Shown here piece by piece: positions 17,165 through 25,382 of a stretch of 64,000 nt of DNA. Origin of the DNA: Promethearchaeati archaeon (GTDB taxonomy: Archaea > Asgardarchaeota > Heimdallarchaeia > Heimdallarchaeales > Heimdallarchaeaceae); the NCBI GenBank assembly GCA_013166775.1, contig JABLTJ010000017.1, positions 1 through 64,000 of the forward strand. The letters run 5' to 3'. The position numbers and the translations under genes were made by a program. The notes beneath the pieces were generated by a model, which was given only the letters and a program-made list of their open reading frames with translations, searched no databases and was not told where the DNA came from. Each line of letters opens with the position of its first letter. Position 1 is the stretch's first letter.

Positions 17165-17239
17165 TAGCGAAGTTTCCTCGTGTGGGACTTGACTTAAGCA
17201 TACTGCCTTGAATGATAATCTCATTTCGAAACTTCGCTA
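17165..17239 (+). ncRNA. Long-looped perfect stem; candidate structured RNA
   Basis: TAGCGAAGTTTC (17165-17176) and GAAACTTCGCTA (17228-17239) form a perfect 12-bp stem around a 51-base loop. A TATA-like TTTTATAAC lies about 50 bases upstream and a T-rich TTTTCTTT follows. It could be a small RNA, a terminator of the pilin-like gene or a leader of the ABC operon. The strand is a guess. Confidence 0.35.
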
Positions 17240-17345
17240 TTTTCTTTAAACAGAAACATCAATCTATGACAACCTATTTTCAAATAATAATGTTGATAAA
17301 AACACTCATAAGCGTTCAATTATCTTTTTGTTCTGGTCAAGGAAG

Positions 17346-18218
17346 ATGGATAAAATAATAAAATTTGAAGGTATATCTAAGAAATTTCAGTTGTTTTGGG
17401 AAGATGTTGTAATCTTTGAGAAAATTGATTTAGATATAGAAAGAAATGAACTAGTTTTATTATATGGACCAAGTGGGAGTGGAAAAACAACACTTCTAAA
17501 CTTATTAACAGGATTATTACATGCAGATGAGGGAGATATACAAGTAGCAGGCTTGTATATGGATTTAATAGATGATAAAGAAAAAGCAGATTTTCGTTCT
17601 AATTATCTTGGAATAGTTTTTCAGGAAAATAATTTGGTTTCAACATTAACGGTAAAGGAAAACATAGTTCTATTTCAGGAATTATGTGGAATTGAAGAAA
17701 AAGAGGAGGATAGGGACGAAAAAATCGATAAATTACTTGGAAAATTAATGATAGATCATAGAAAAGAAAGTTTTCCTGCACAATTAAGTGGAGGGGAGAA
17801 AAAAAGAGTAGCAATTGCAAGAGCATTATCTAATGATCCTTATATTTTGATATTAGATGAACCTACAGGTAATTTAGATCATGAATCTGCATATCAACTG
17901 TGTGAACTAATTAAAGATTTGTTTCTTAGTTCTGATATTACCATTGTAGTAGCATCACATGATCAAAAAATGATAGATATAGCAACTAGTATATACAAAG
18001 TAGGGTCTAAAAATGTTCTTTTAGAAGAAGTATATGCAGAAAGAAAGAAAGATGATACTATAAAATATAGACTAATTGATTCGTTAGAAAAGATGAGGGA
18101 AGAGGAAGAATTAGTGACTGTAGATGGAATTCCATATACAGAAGAAGAAATTTTAAACATGACAGAAGAGGAATTACTTCTGTTAGAGACTGATAAGAAA
18201 GAGGACGAAGAGTATTAG
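17346..18218 (+). CDS. ABC transporter ATP-binding protein, MacB/LolD type
   Basis: ATPase of a MacB/LolD-type complex. Walker A GPSGSGKTT (near residue 40), Q-loop FQENN, signature LSGGEKKR (near 146), Walker B LILDEPTGNLD (near 166) and H-loop ASHD are all present, so it should be active. It carries an unusual acidic C-terminal tail of about 60 residues (TEEEILNMTEEELLLLE) beyond the ATPase fold. ATG 17346 is preferred over an upstream TTG. The permease gene begins 12 bases after its stop. Confidence 0.92.
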   Translation: MDKIIKFEGISKKFQLFWEDVVIFEKIDLDIERNELVLLYGPSGSGKTTLLNLLTGLLHADEGDIQVAGLYMDLIDDKEKADFRSNYLGIVFQENNLVSTLTVKENIVLFQELCGIEEKEEDRDEKIDKLLGKLMIDHRKESFPAQLSGGEKKRVAIARALSNDPYILILDEPTGNLDHESAYQLCELIKDLFLSSDITIVVASHDQKMIDIATSIYKVGSKNVLLEEVYAERKKDDTIKYRLIDSLEKMREEEELVTVDGIPYTEEEILNMTEEELLLLETDKKEDEEY

Positions 18219-18229
18219 AAATAAAAAAG

Positions 18230-20071
18230 GTGAAAGATTTGATTGGACAACTAAAATTCGCCTGGATAGATTTTAGGCGATCATTGTTAGCATCTGCTTT
18301 TTCCTTGATAAGTCAAATTATAACTTACTCTGCAATAACCATTAGTATTAGCTTATATTCAGCTTCCAAACACTTTCTTAATAACTCAATAAATGTAATA
18401 TTTTATAATTCTTTTAGAAATATAACATTATTATTCATCGTTGTTTGTGTGATAATAGGGGGTATAGTAACTTCTAGATCAATTGACCTAAAAATTCAGA
18501 GTCAGAGAGACGACATCGGAATAATGAAAAATGTTGGGGGAAAAAGCAGATGGATATACAGTTATTTTATTTTCAATCAGCTACTCACCGCTGTGATCAT
18601 GTTAGTATTAGGGATGATTTTGGGGATGATTTTTATATCAGTTGTATTTGCTTCATTTAAATTTATAGTTTACTTAAAATTTGTGAAATTCATTCCAATT
18701 TTTATTTCAAATATAGTAATTATAATTATAACATACATTAAATCACATTATACAATAGTTAAATTAGTAGGAGAAAAAGACTTTGAACAATCTTCTAGTA
18801 AACTAAGTAATTACAAGAGTATATTTGAATTTAATAAAATAATGAAAAAATTTGGAGCTCCTATAAAATTAGGGATAAAGAATTTCTTAAGATCAGGAAA
18901 GATATTATCAAGTTTTATTTTTAGCTTCTTCTTAGTTTTTTCATTAGTTTCATTCGTGATAAGCCCTCTTACAGTAAACGAAACTTATTCTTATCATTTT
19001 GATATTAGAAACCAAGATTATTCTATTGTAATAGGAAAATCTGATTCACTTGATTTTTATAATCAAAGTTTATCCTTCCATACTTACGAAAATATTTCAA
19101 ATAATTATTATCTATCTTCTCTAAATTCGAGTTTCATGGAAGAAATAGATAATCTAAATGTAGAATTCCAAGAATTATTCGTTACGAAGATGTTAGTGGA
19201 AACAATACCATATCTTGAAATTAGTGGTGGATCATATGAATTAATTGGATCTAATAGAACTTTCTATGCGACCATTATCGGATACAAAACTAATTTCTTG
19301 CATGAAGATTTGTTTGTCTGGGGTTCAAACCCAGATCCCTCAAGAAATGAGGTACTAATAGGTGATTCTTTAGATCGTTCTTTGTTTGAAAATAGTACAG
19401 TTGAGAAAATTAAATTCAGAGATTTATCAAATCCCTGTCCAATAAGTGTTGTAGATGATATTACGCTTCTAGAGAGCACAAAACAATATTCAATAAAGGG
19501 CGTAATAATAGACAGTTTTGCTTCAGGTTTCACAATTTATTTTCCAATTAACAAACTAAAACAAGAATCGATAACCAATGGACCAAATCTAATATTGTTT
19601 GATGAGTTAAATTCAACTAACTTTAATCAAATATTAACTATTTCGAATAGTTATGGATATGAAATACAAGAGATTCAAGAAACATTGCAAGAAAATCAGA
19701 AGAGCTATAGAACATTTTCACAGATGTTCAACACTCTAGGTATTGGATTGTTCGCAATCTTTTCCTTTCAAGTTATAGTTTTCTGCTTCCTTTACTTTCT
19801 ATCTTACAGAAAGGATTACAAGCTATTGGCAGATCTAGGCATAAAAAAGGGCAAATTGCATTCCATTAATTATACAGCAACAATATTACAAACAATACCA
19901 GGAATAATTTTTGGAGCCTATTTCGGATCGATAATACCAAGATACTTTCTAGTTCCACATTCAAGGTTAACTCTATTTGGTTTAATAGTTCTAGCATCAG
20001 TTCTATGGTTCATTTTATTAGTATCATCAGGATCCTTCGCAGCAAGTAGAAGAGGATTAAAGAAAAACTAG
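18230..20071 (+). CDS. FtsX-like ABC permease (613 aa)
   Basis: Membrane partner of the preceding ATPase. It has an N-terminal helix (LASAFSLISQIITYSAITI), a first group of helices around RDDIGIMKNVGG (an FtsX/MacB coupling motif), then a large extracytoplasmic domain (residues about 250-490) with many N-x-S/T sites. The last three helices include a second coupling motif YKLLADLGIKKGKL. This is the two-core MacB layout, used for lipoprotein, peptide or toxin export rather than uptake. The start is GTG 18230, or TTG 18239 after AAGGTGA. Confidence 0.88.
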   Translation: MKDLIGQLKFAWIDFRRSLLASAFSLISQIITYSAITISISLYSASKHFLNNSINVIFYNSFRNITLLFIVVCVIIGGIVTSRSIDLKIQSQRDDIGIMKNVGGKSRWIYSYFIFNQLLTAVIMLVLGMILGMIFISVVFASFKFIVYLKFVKFIPIFISNIVIIIITYIKSHYTIVKLVGEKDFEQSSSKLSNYKSIFEFNKIMKKFGAPIKLGIKNFLRSGKILSSFIFSFFLVFSLVSFVISPLTVNETYSYHFDIRNQDYSIVIGKSDSLDFYNQSLSFHTYENISNNYYLSSLNSSFMEEIDNLNVEFQELFVTKMLVETIPYLEISGGSYELIGSNRTFYATIIGYKTNFLHEDLFVWGSNPDPSRNEVLIGDSLDRSLFENSTVEKIKFRDLSNPCPISVVDDITLLESTKQYSIKGVIIDSFASGFTIYFPINKLKQESITNGPNLILFDELNSTNFNQILTISNSYGYEIQEIQETLQENQKSYRTFSQMFNTLGIGLFAIFSFQVIVFCFLYFLSYRKDYKLLADLGIKKGKLHSINYTATILQTIPGIIFGAYFGSIIPRYFLVPHSRLTLFGLIVLASVLWFILLVSSGSFAASRRGLKKN

Positions 20072-20084
20072 TATAATTCTGAAA

Positions 20085-20366
20085 TCACGAAAGTGGAACA
20101 AAATCCTTTGTTAACATCTTGTTTATTTCTCTTTGTGGTATCTCCTTACTTCTGAGACCAGCAACAAAGACGTTTAAACAGTCTTTACAATATACTTTAT
20201 TGATTCTTTTATTATACGTTAGCGGGGACATAAATTTACTTTTACCGCAGATAGAACATCTATCCTGAATCCCAGCAGTTAGATCAGCAGTACAGTCAGC
20301 ACAATAACTTACCTGTCCTGAAACTGGTCTCCCGCACTTCGCACAATATTTGACTCTAGTTACCAT
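20085..20366 (-). CDS. Double zinc-ribbon protein (93 aa)
   Basis: Four CxxC pairs: CAKCG, CADC, CSICG and CKDC, giving two zinc ribbons separated by a short linker. The C-terminal part is basic and helical. It probably binds nucleic acid or protein. The in-frame start at 20432 is less likely, since a TATA-like TTTAAAAC lies about 30 bases before ATG 20366. It converges on the FtsX gene. Confidence 0.7.
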   Translation of the reverse strand: MVTRVKYCAKCGRPVSGQVSYCADCTADLTAGIQDRCSICGKSKFMSPLTYNKRINKVYCKDCLNVFVAGLRSKEIPQREINKMLTKDFVPLS

Positions 20367-20473
20367 GCTATCGTTTTCAGCGATGTTGTATGAAGTTTTA
20401 AATTTATTGTTATATTTAGAATAGAATGACAAGTAGACACACTCCCCATCATTTCAACTGGAGATATATGTAT

Positions 20474-20518
20474 ATATGTACATATTTCTGAGATATAGTT
20501 TATAGTAATATGTACATA
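20474..20518. promoter_or_regulatory. Two TATGTACATA palindromes
   Basis: ATATGTACATAT (20474-20485) and TATGTACATA (20509-20518) are perfect palindromes whose centres lie 34 bases apart in a very AT-rich stretch (20455-20600). They lie in the gap between the divergent zinc-ribbon and winged-helix genes. They may be a dimeric regulator site or part of an easily melted origin element. Confidence 0.4.
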
Positions 20519-20596
20519 GTCTCCCAATTAAAGTAAAATGTTAATTATATAAATGTTTCTCTATAACTATAGAAAAATTTTTATTCTTTCAAAAAA

Positions 20597-20621
20597 GTTT
20601 CGAGTGGAAGGAATGGGGTGG
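20597..20621 (+). other. Origin-recognition-box-like element 3
   Basis: The sequence around CGAGTGGAAGGAATGGGGTGG resembles the element at 22880 (CAGTGGAAATGAAGGGGTGG). Both have the AGTGGAA core and a terminal G-string, the layout of archaeal ORBs bound by Orc1/Cdc6. It is less exact than the two at 22.8 kb. Confidence 0.35.
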
Positions 20622-20667
20622 GGATCTCAAGAGAAGAAAATTGTAGATTAATACTTATACTTATTAA

Positions 20668-20722
20668 AGTCTAACACCAGTCTAATAACAGTCTAATACT
20701 AGCCTAACGTAATATCTAACTT
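20668..20722 (+). repeat. Five tandem 11-bp repeats upstream of a winged-helix gene
   Basis: The units are AGTCTAACACC, AGTCTAATAAC, AGTCTAATACT, AGCCTAACGTA and the weaker ATATCTAACTT, exactly 11 bases each. They end at the TATA-like TTTAAATATT, about 40 bases before the next gene's ATG. One unit per helical turn suggests cooperative binding of a regulator on one DNA face, perhaps that gene's own product. Confidence 0.7.
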
Positions 20723-20767
20723 TAAATATTCAAATTAGGACTAATTAACTGTAACAGAGTGATCATA

Positions 20768-21214
20768 ATGCCAAAAGAAATCACCATAAAGCTTCCTGAT
20801 GGGACAACAATAAAGATACCTTCAGGAGATACTGAAAGTCTGAAAACTACATTAGCTTTAGTTACAGGAAAAGAAGTTGCTGCTGGTGTTGAAGAAGAAA
20901 AAGAACTCAAAGCTGCAAGCATACATGATCTTCTTAACGCTTCAAAGATAGAACGTGTAGCAAGCATAGTAAGAAATCACTACCCTGAAGGGGATTGGTT
21001 TACTTCAAATGAGGTTTGTGAATTATACGAGATAATATTCAAGGAAGGAATTAAGATGAGTACAGTAAGTACTTATCTGGCGCGATTAGCAGATGAGAAA
21101 TTACTAAATAGAAAGGGAAATGTGTCTCAAAGATTATATTCAGTAACAAAGAAATTATTAGAATCCTTTGGGGAACTAAAGGTTCTTGAGATTCCTTCTG
21201 AACTTTTCAGGTAG
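20768..21214 (+). CDS. Winged-helix DNA-binding protein (148 aa)
   Basis: Residues 1-25 form a small beta-rich segment (KEITIKLPDGTTIKIPSGD). The C-terminal half is a winged helix: SKIERVASIVRNHYPEG, FTSNEVCELYEIIF, a recognition helix near MSTVSTYLARLADEKLL, and a wing NRKGNVSQRLYSVTKK. It is a likely transcription regulator. The ATG follows GTGATC, an exact anti-Shine-Dalgarno match, so the GTG at 20759 is not the start. The repeat array upstream suggests autoregulation. Confidence 0.75.
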   Translation: MPKEITIKLPDGTTIKIPSGDTESLKTTLALVTGKEVAAGVEEEKELKAASIHDLLNASKIERVASIVRNHYPEGDWFTSNEVCELYEIIFKEGIKMSTVSTYLARLADEKLLNRKGNVSQRLYSVTKKLLESFGELKVLEIPSELFR

Positions 21215-21246
21215 CTCGGTCAGACCCCAGATTTTTATTTTTGATT

Positions 21247-21350
21247 ATCTTACCACATAGATTATATTTTATGTGGTAAGATTTTCTATCTCTCTCCCTC
21301 TTCTTCATTCTTCATTTCTTACCACAGAATCTTTTTTCTATGTGGTAAGA
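21247..21350. repeat. TCTTACCACA/TGTGGTAAGA inverted repeats, copies 2 and 3
   Basis: Copy 2: ATCTTACCACATA (21247-21259) with TATGTGGTAAGAT (21270-21282), a 13-bp stem. Copy 3: TCTTACCACA (21317-21326) with TGTGGTAAGA (21341-21350). Pyrimidine-rich DNA separates them. Here they lie between two convergent genes, so termination of both is possible. The same stem occurs at 9671-9706. Confidence 0.7.
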
Positions 21351-21421
21351 TTTCTCTTCTCACTTCCGCTCCGCTCGTGTGTATTTAGAAAAAAAGTTTT
21401 CCCTTCCCTTTCTTCTTGATT

Positions 21422-22555
21422 TTATATTTTGGTAAACGATTCCACTGTTTCCTTGTCCAGCCTTCTAATTAGTTCTAGAATCAATTTTGCTGCGTTATCC
21501 ACATCTTTTAGATCTATTATTCCATTGTGTGCGTGTATATGTCTTGTAGGTACTCCTATTACTATACTTGGACATCCTAGTTCTGTTAGATGTATTGGTC
21601 CTGCATCTGTTGCTCCTCCTGTCATTAAAGATAATTGTAAAGGTATCCCTAACTCTTCTGCTGTCTTAATAACAAAATCTCTATACCTGGGATTAGGAAT
21701 CATAGCAAGTTCATAAGTCATAATACTGGGACCTTTACCCATCTTAGTAGGAGCTTTGGACTCATCTATACCAGGAACATCACCTGCAATATCGACTTCA
21801 ACAACTATACCAATATCAGGCTTAATCATCTGAGCAGCAGTTTTAGCTCCACGTAAACCTATTTCTTCTTGAACAGTAGCTGCACCATAGACTACGTTAG
21901 GATGGGAAATATTCTCTTCCTTAATTTTCCTAATAACCTCAGCTGTGATGACTGCACCCATACGATCATCGAAAGCCTTACCAACAGCAAGTGTAACATC
22001 TTTCCTTTCCACTATTTCATCATCTTTCTTCTTGATTCGTGTCCTGTTCCATATCTCAAATTTGGAATCAGGCATCATAGGATCACCTATTTTTATACCT
22101 AATTCTTCAGCTTCAGCTTTGCTCGCACAACCAATGTCAATGAACATATTATCTTTAGTAACGATTTTCTTTCTTTCTTCTGCATCGACTACATGAGGAG
22201 GTTTAGCAGAAATAATACCAGGAATGAGTTTACCTTCAGATGTTCTGACAACAACTCTTTGAGAAAGAAGTGTTTGATCCCACCATCCTCCTAGTTGATG
22301 GAATTTCAAAAAACCTTCCTTGGTTATTGAAGAGACTTGAAAACCAACCTCGTCTACATGTCCAGCTATCATAATTTTGGGACCTTCTATATCTCCCTTA
22401 GAAGTAAAAATCAAAGTTCCTGTTCTATCTTGTAGAATCTCATCTGCAAAAGGTTGCACATATTCTTTCAATTTAACCTGAACTTCCCATTCAAAACCTG
22501 AGGGACCAAAAGCATTACACAATTCTTCTAAAATTTTTATATTAAACTCTGTCAT
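21422..22555 (-). CDS. M42 family aminopeptidase
   Basis: A dizinc exopeptidase of the TET/FrvX group that degrades short peptides in the cytosol as large oligomers. Visible ligands: AGHVDEVGF (His and Asp), KAFDDRMG (bridging Asp), ATVQEEIGLRGA (catalytic Glu pair), EVDIAGDVPG, and the terminal HIHAHNGIIDL. The length, about 377, is normal. AGGTGATATTC precedes ATG 22555. Such peptidases recycle peptides from the proteasome; a link to the small peptides at 0-10 kb is only speculation. Confidence 0.93.
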   Translation of the reverse strand: MTEFNIKILEELCNAFGPSGFEWEVQVKLKEYVQPFADEILQDRTGTLIFTSKGDIEGPKIMIAGHVDEVGFQVSSITKEGFLKFHQLGGWWDQTLLSQRVVVRTSEGKLIPGIISAKPPHVVDAEERKKIVTKDNMFIDIGCASKAEAEELGIKIGDPMMPDSKFEIWNRTRIKKKDDEIVERKDVTLAVGKAFDDRMGAVITAEVIRKIKEENISHPNVVYGAATVQEEIGLRGAKTAAQMIKPDIGIVVEVDIAGDVPGIDESKAPTKMGKGPSIMTYELAMIPNPRYRDFVIKTAEELGIPLQLSLMTGGATDAGPIHLTELGCPSIVIGVPTRHIHAHNGIIDLKDVDNAAKLILELIRRLDKETVESFTKI

Positions 22556-22745
22556 GAATATCACCTAATTTTCAATAGACTAAAACAAAGGTAAATGGCT
22601 CTTTTATCAGTTTTTCCAATTGTACTTTTTTGAAAAATATTGCTATATCTCTAATGCTAATTACACTATTTGTCTTTGTTTTTTGATCTACTCATAAATC
22701 TAGATTTGTGCTTATTTCCATCAAAAATCGTATTTTTCCTTTAAA

Positions 22746-23035
22746 ATTCACAAAAGTGTGTGAATGAGTTCCAATGGAAATGGTCGGGTACAGTATAATT
22801 CTCCAGTTATGAGGCTTTAAACCATGTTCACATGATGTGAATGAGGTTGATTCTTGAGAATTATACACTTACACGGTCTGTTCCAGTGGAAATGAAGGGG
22901 TGGAAAATTTGAGTTCACAAATACGTGAAACTGTACACAATGGTGATTTAGTGATGATGCTTTTTTTGTCGCTATCCTTATCTTGTTCACACACATTTGA
23001 AAAAATAGTGAACGTAACTAATACAGATGTTCACA
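22746..23035. other. Candidate replication origin: ORB-like elements and GTTCACA repeats
   Basis: Two similar elements in the same orientation, GTTCCAATGGAAATGGTCGGG (22768) and CAGTGGAAATGAAGGGGTGG (within 22880-22903), match the layout of archaeal origin recognition boxes. Between them is an 11-bp inverted repeat GTATAATTCTC/GAGAATTATAC (22793-22803, 22856-22866) enclosing the palindrome TTCACATGATGTGAA. GTTCACA occurs at 22826, 22913, 22985 and 23029, and ATTCACA/TGTGAAT frames 22746-22765. The orc1/cdc6 gene begins about 1 kb away. No gene occupies 22556-23183. Confidence 0.55.
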
Positions 23036-23183
23036 TAACGTTATAGTCGGCTAGATATTCTAGATTTAGCCTATTAAAGAGGAAATAAGGTGTTAGTGAA
23101 TCGCTGTAATTACTGTGTATACCGTATTTATTGCGTATTACATTCTGTAATACCAAAAAGTGAACAACAAAAAAAAGCTAAAA

Positions 23184-23531
23184 TTAAATTCCTTCTAACC
23201 CTCTTAATGAATCAGTAAATTTTCTCTTCTTCTTTTCAAGTTCTTTTATTTTATTACCAACTTCAAGTCTATCTTGTATTGATCCAGGAATTTTTTTTCC
23301 GAGATATTTTCTATACTTATAATCAGGTTCCAACCTGAGATAATAGTAAGGACCATGATAAAACTTCTCACCTTGAGCGCATTTACAATTCTTTTTCCCA
23401 CACTTAATATGCTTCATGCTGACTAGGCCAAAAAGAGGATTCTCTATTATTAGTGAATCAATCTGTTTATCTATTTCTTGTATATTATCTAATATACTAG
23501 TTTTAAGGACAACTATATTATTTGATATCAT
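23184..23531 (-). CDS. Small Cys-rich DUF6788-like protein (115 aa)
   Basis: A central motif HIKCGKKNCKCAQGEKFYHG followed by PYYYLRLEP resembles a Cys-rich module found in many archaeal and viral small proteins (I recall it as DUF6788, not certain). It is flanked by coiled segments (IDKQIDSLI and IKELEKKKRKF). The function is unknown; zinc binding is likely. It lies between the candidate origin and the winged-helix gene before orc1/cdc6, divergent from the latter. Confidence 0.6.
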   Translation of the reverse strand: MISNNIVVLKTSILDNIQEIDKQIDSLIIENPLFGLVSMKHIKCGKKNCKCAQGEKFYHGPYYYLRLEPDYKYRKYLGKKIPGSIQDRLEVGNKIKELEKKKRKFTDSLRGLEGI

Positions 23532-23659
23532 TAGTGAGGTATATATAATTCTATGCCAAAAAAATATTAGATATTACTCTGATATTCTGTGGATTATATT
23601 GAATTATTTAATCGACAAAAATCCTCTAACCATGTGTAATAGAATCAAGAAGTGATAAA

Positions 23660-23974
23660 ATGCAACAAAGCAAAAATCTACTTACAAAGAAAATAAGCGA
23701 GAAAACACAGATTCAAGGGGTTGTTGTCAGTAGTAGAAGAGTATATGTTTACTCAGATGAAGTTGATCTTGAAATAAGATTAGAGAATCTTTTACTCAAT
23801 TTACTTGAAGAAAATGGTCCTTTAACAAGAGGAGAATTAGTAGCTTTGACACATATCCCACGTTCAACCTTGTATGATAACCTTGCTAAAATGATATCAA
23901 GGGGGCTTATAATAAAAGAATCAGTTCCTAGAGACACAAGAGGACGACCAAAGATTTTGTTCAAAAAAGCTTGA
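23660..23974 (+). CDS. Winged-helix regulator (104 aa)
   Basis: A compact winged helix with LENLLLNLLEENGPLTRGEL, recognition helix IPRSTLYDNLAKMISRGLI, and a basic wing SVPRDTRGRPKILFKK. It resembles small MarR/TrmB-like archaeal regulators. AAGTGATAAA precedes the ATG. It is 120 bases upstream of orc1/cdc6 in the same direction, so it may be co-transcribed or regulate initiation. Confidence 0.75.
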   Translation: MQQSKNLLTKKISEKTQIQGVVVSSRRVYVYSDEVDLEIRLENLLLNLLEENGPLTRGELVALTHIPRSTLYDNLAKMISRGLIIKESVPRDTRGRPKILFKKA

Positions 23975-24094
23975 TATTACTCTAGTTTATTACTAATTCA
24001 AATAAGTGTACTTTCATTCATTTTGAACGTCACTTATCGACAAAGTTAAACATGCATTGAAAAACTATATTGGCAACGAGTGGTGATACACAAC

Positions 24095-25318
24095 ATGAGT
24101 AAAGATCCATCATCAAATATAGATGAAATATTCGACAGATATCTTGATGCTGATACAATTGTATTCAAACAGAGAGAAGTTCTGAGTCCACATTATGTGC
24201 CTGATATTTTACCTCATAGAGATGATAAATTTGAGGAAATGGCAAAAATCTTGGCTCCAGCTTTAAGGGGAGGAGCTCCGTCAAATATTTTTATATACGG
24301 AACTACAGGAACTGGGAAAACTGCTGTAACAAAACATGTTCTGAATAAGCTTGAAGAAAGAGCAAAATCAAGAAATCTAGCCTTCAAATACAGTTATATG
24401 AACTGTCAGCATGTTGATACAAAATATAGAGTACTAACTCAACTGTGCGAAGATATAGGAATTGATGTGCCATTTACTGGGCTACATTTTGATGTGATCT
24501 ATCAGAAATTCAAAGACGCCATAGATAAAATGGATACTCTTCATGTTGCTGTTTTAGATGAAGTAGACATGTTATATCACAAGAGCTCAGAATCATTATA
24601 TGTTCTTACAAGGATAAATAGTGATCTTAAGAAATCAAAAATAAGTATAATAGGAATAACAAATGATGTGAATTTCAAAGAAACATTAGATCCTCGTATT
24701 CGCAGTAGTCTAAGTGAAGAGGAGATGGTCTTTTCACCTTATACAGCTGAACAATTAAGTGATATCTTGACCCAGAGAGCAGATGTAGCGTTTCATAAGA
24801 ATGTTTTGGAGTTTGGTGTAATCAATTTGTGTGCTGCAGTGGGAGCTCAACAGCATGGAGATGCAAGGAGATCTTTGGATCTACTGAGAGTATCTTCTGA
24901 ACTAGCTGAAAGAAATGGTGACGAGAAGGTAACTGAAATTCATGTAAGAAAAGCTCAACAGGTTATAGAAAGGAACACAGTAGTTGAAGTTCTAACATCT
25001 CTACCAATTCAAACAAAAGCCGTTTTACAGGCTATATTTATTGGTGAAGGAAAATCTGATGAAATAGCTACTGGTGATGTCTATGAAATCTATTCCAAGA
25101 TATGTAAGCTTGTTAGATTAGATATTTTAACAGCAAGACGTGTTGGAGATCTAATAAACGAATTGGATATGCTTGGTATTGTAACAGCACAAGTAATCAG
25201 TAAAGGTAGGTATGGTCGTTCAAAAAGAATTCACTTAACTGTACCTCCCAAACAGGTAAGAGAAGTTATCGAAAATGATTTTCGATTATCGAAGATTTTT
25301 GAGATGGATGAATTCTAA
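24095..25318 (+). CDS. cdc6: Orc1/Cdc6 replication initiator
   Basis: Binds origin DNA and loads the MCM helicase. AAA+ motifs: Walker A GTTGTGKTAV (near residue 68), Walker B AVLDEVD, sensor I GITNDVNF, and sensor II GDARRSLDLLR. The C-terminal winged helix (DVYEIYSKICKLV through SKGRYGRSKRIHL) recognises origin boxes. The 407-residue length is normal. GTGGTGATACACAAC precedes ATG 24095, so the GTG at 24080 is not used. The nearby ORB-like elements are its expected targets. Confidence 0.95.
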   Translation: MSKDPSSNIDEIFDRYLDADTIVFKQREVLSPHYVPDILPHRDDKFEEMAKILAPALRGGAPSNIFIYGTTGTGKTAVTKHVLNKLEERAKSRNLAFKYSYMNCQHVDTKYRVLTQLCEDIGIDVPFTGLHFDVIYQKFKDAIDKMDTLHVAVLDEVDMLYHKSSESLYVLTRINSDLKKSKISIIGITNDVNFKETLDPRIRSSLSEEEMVFSPYTAEQLSDILTQRADVAFHKNVLEFGVINLCAAVGAQQHGDARRSLDLLRVSSELAERNGDEKVTEIHVRKAQQVIERNTVVEVLTSLPIQTKAVLQAIFIGEGKSDEIATGDVYEIYSKICKLVRLDILTARRVGDLINELDMLGIVTAQVISKGRYGRSKRIHLTVPPKQVREVIENDFRLSKIFEMDEF

Positions 25319-25382
25319 TCATAATTAGCATTTTAGAAGAGAAAACTTTTTCTTTTTTACTTACGAGTTACATTGAACACTA

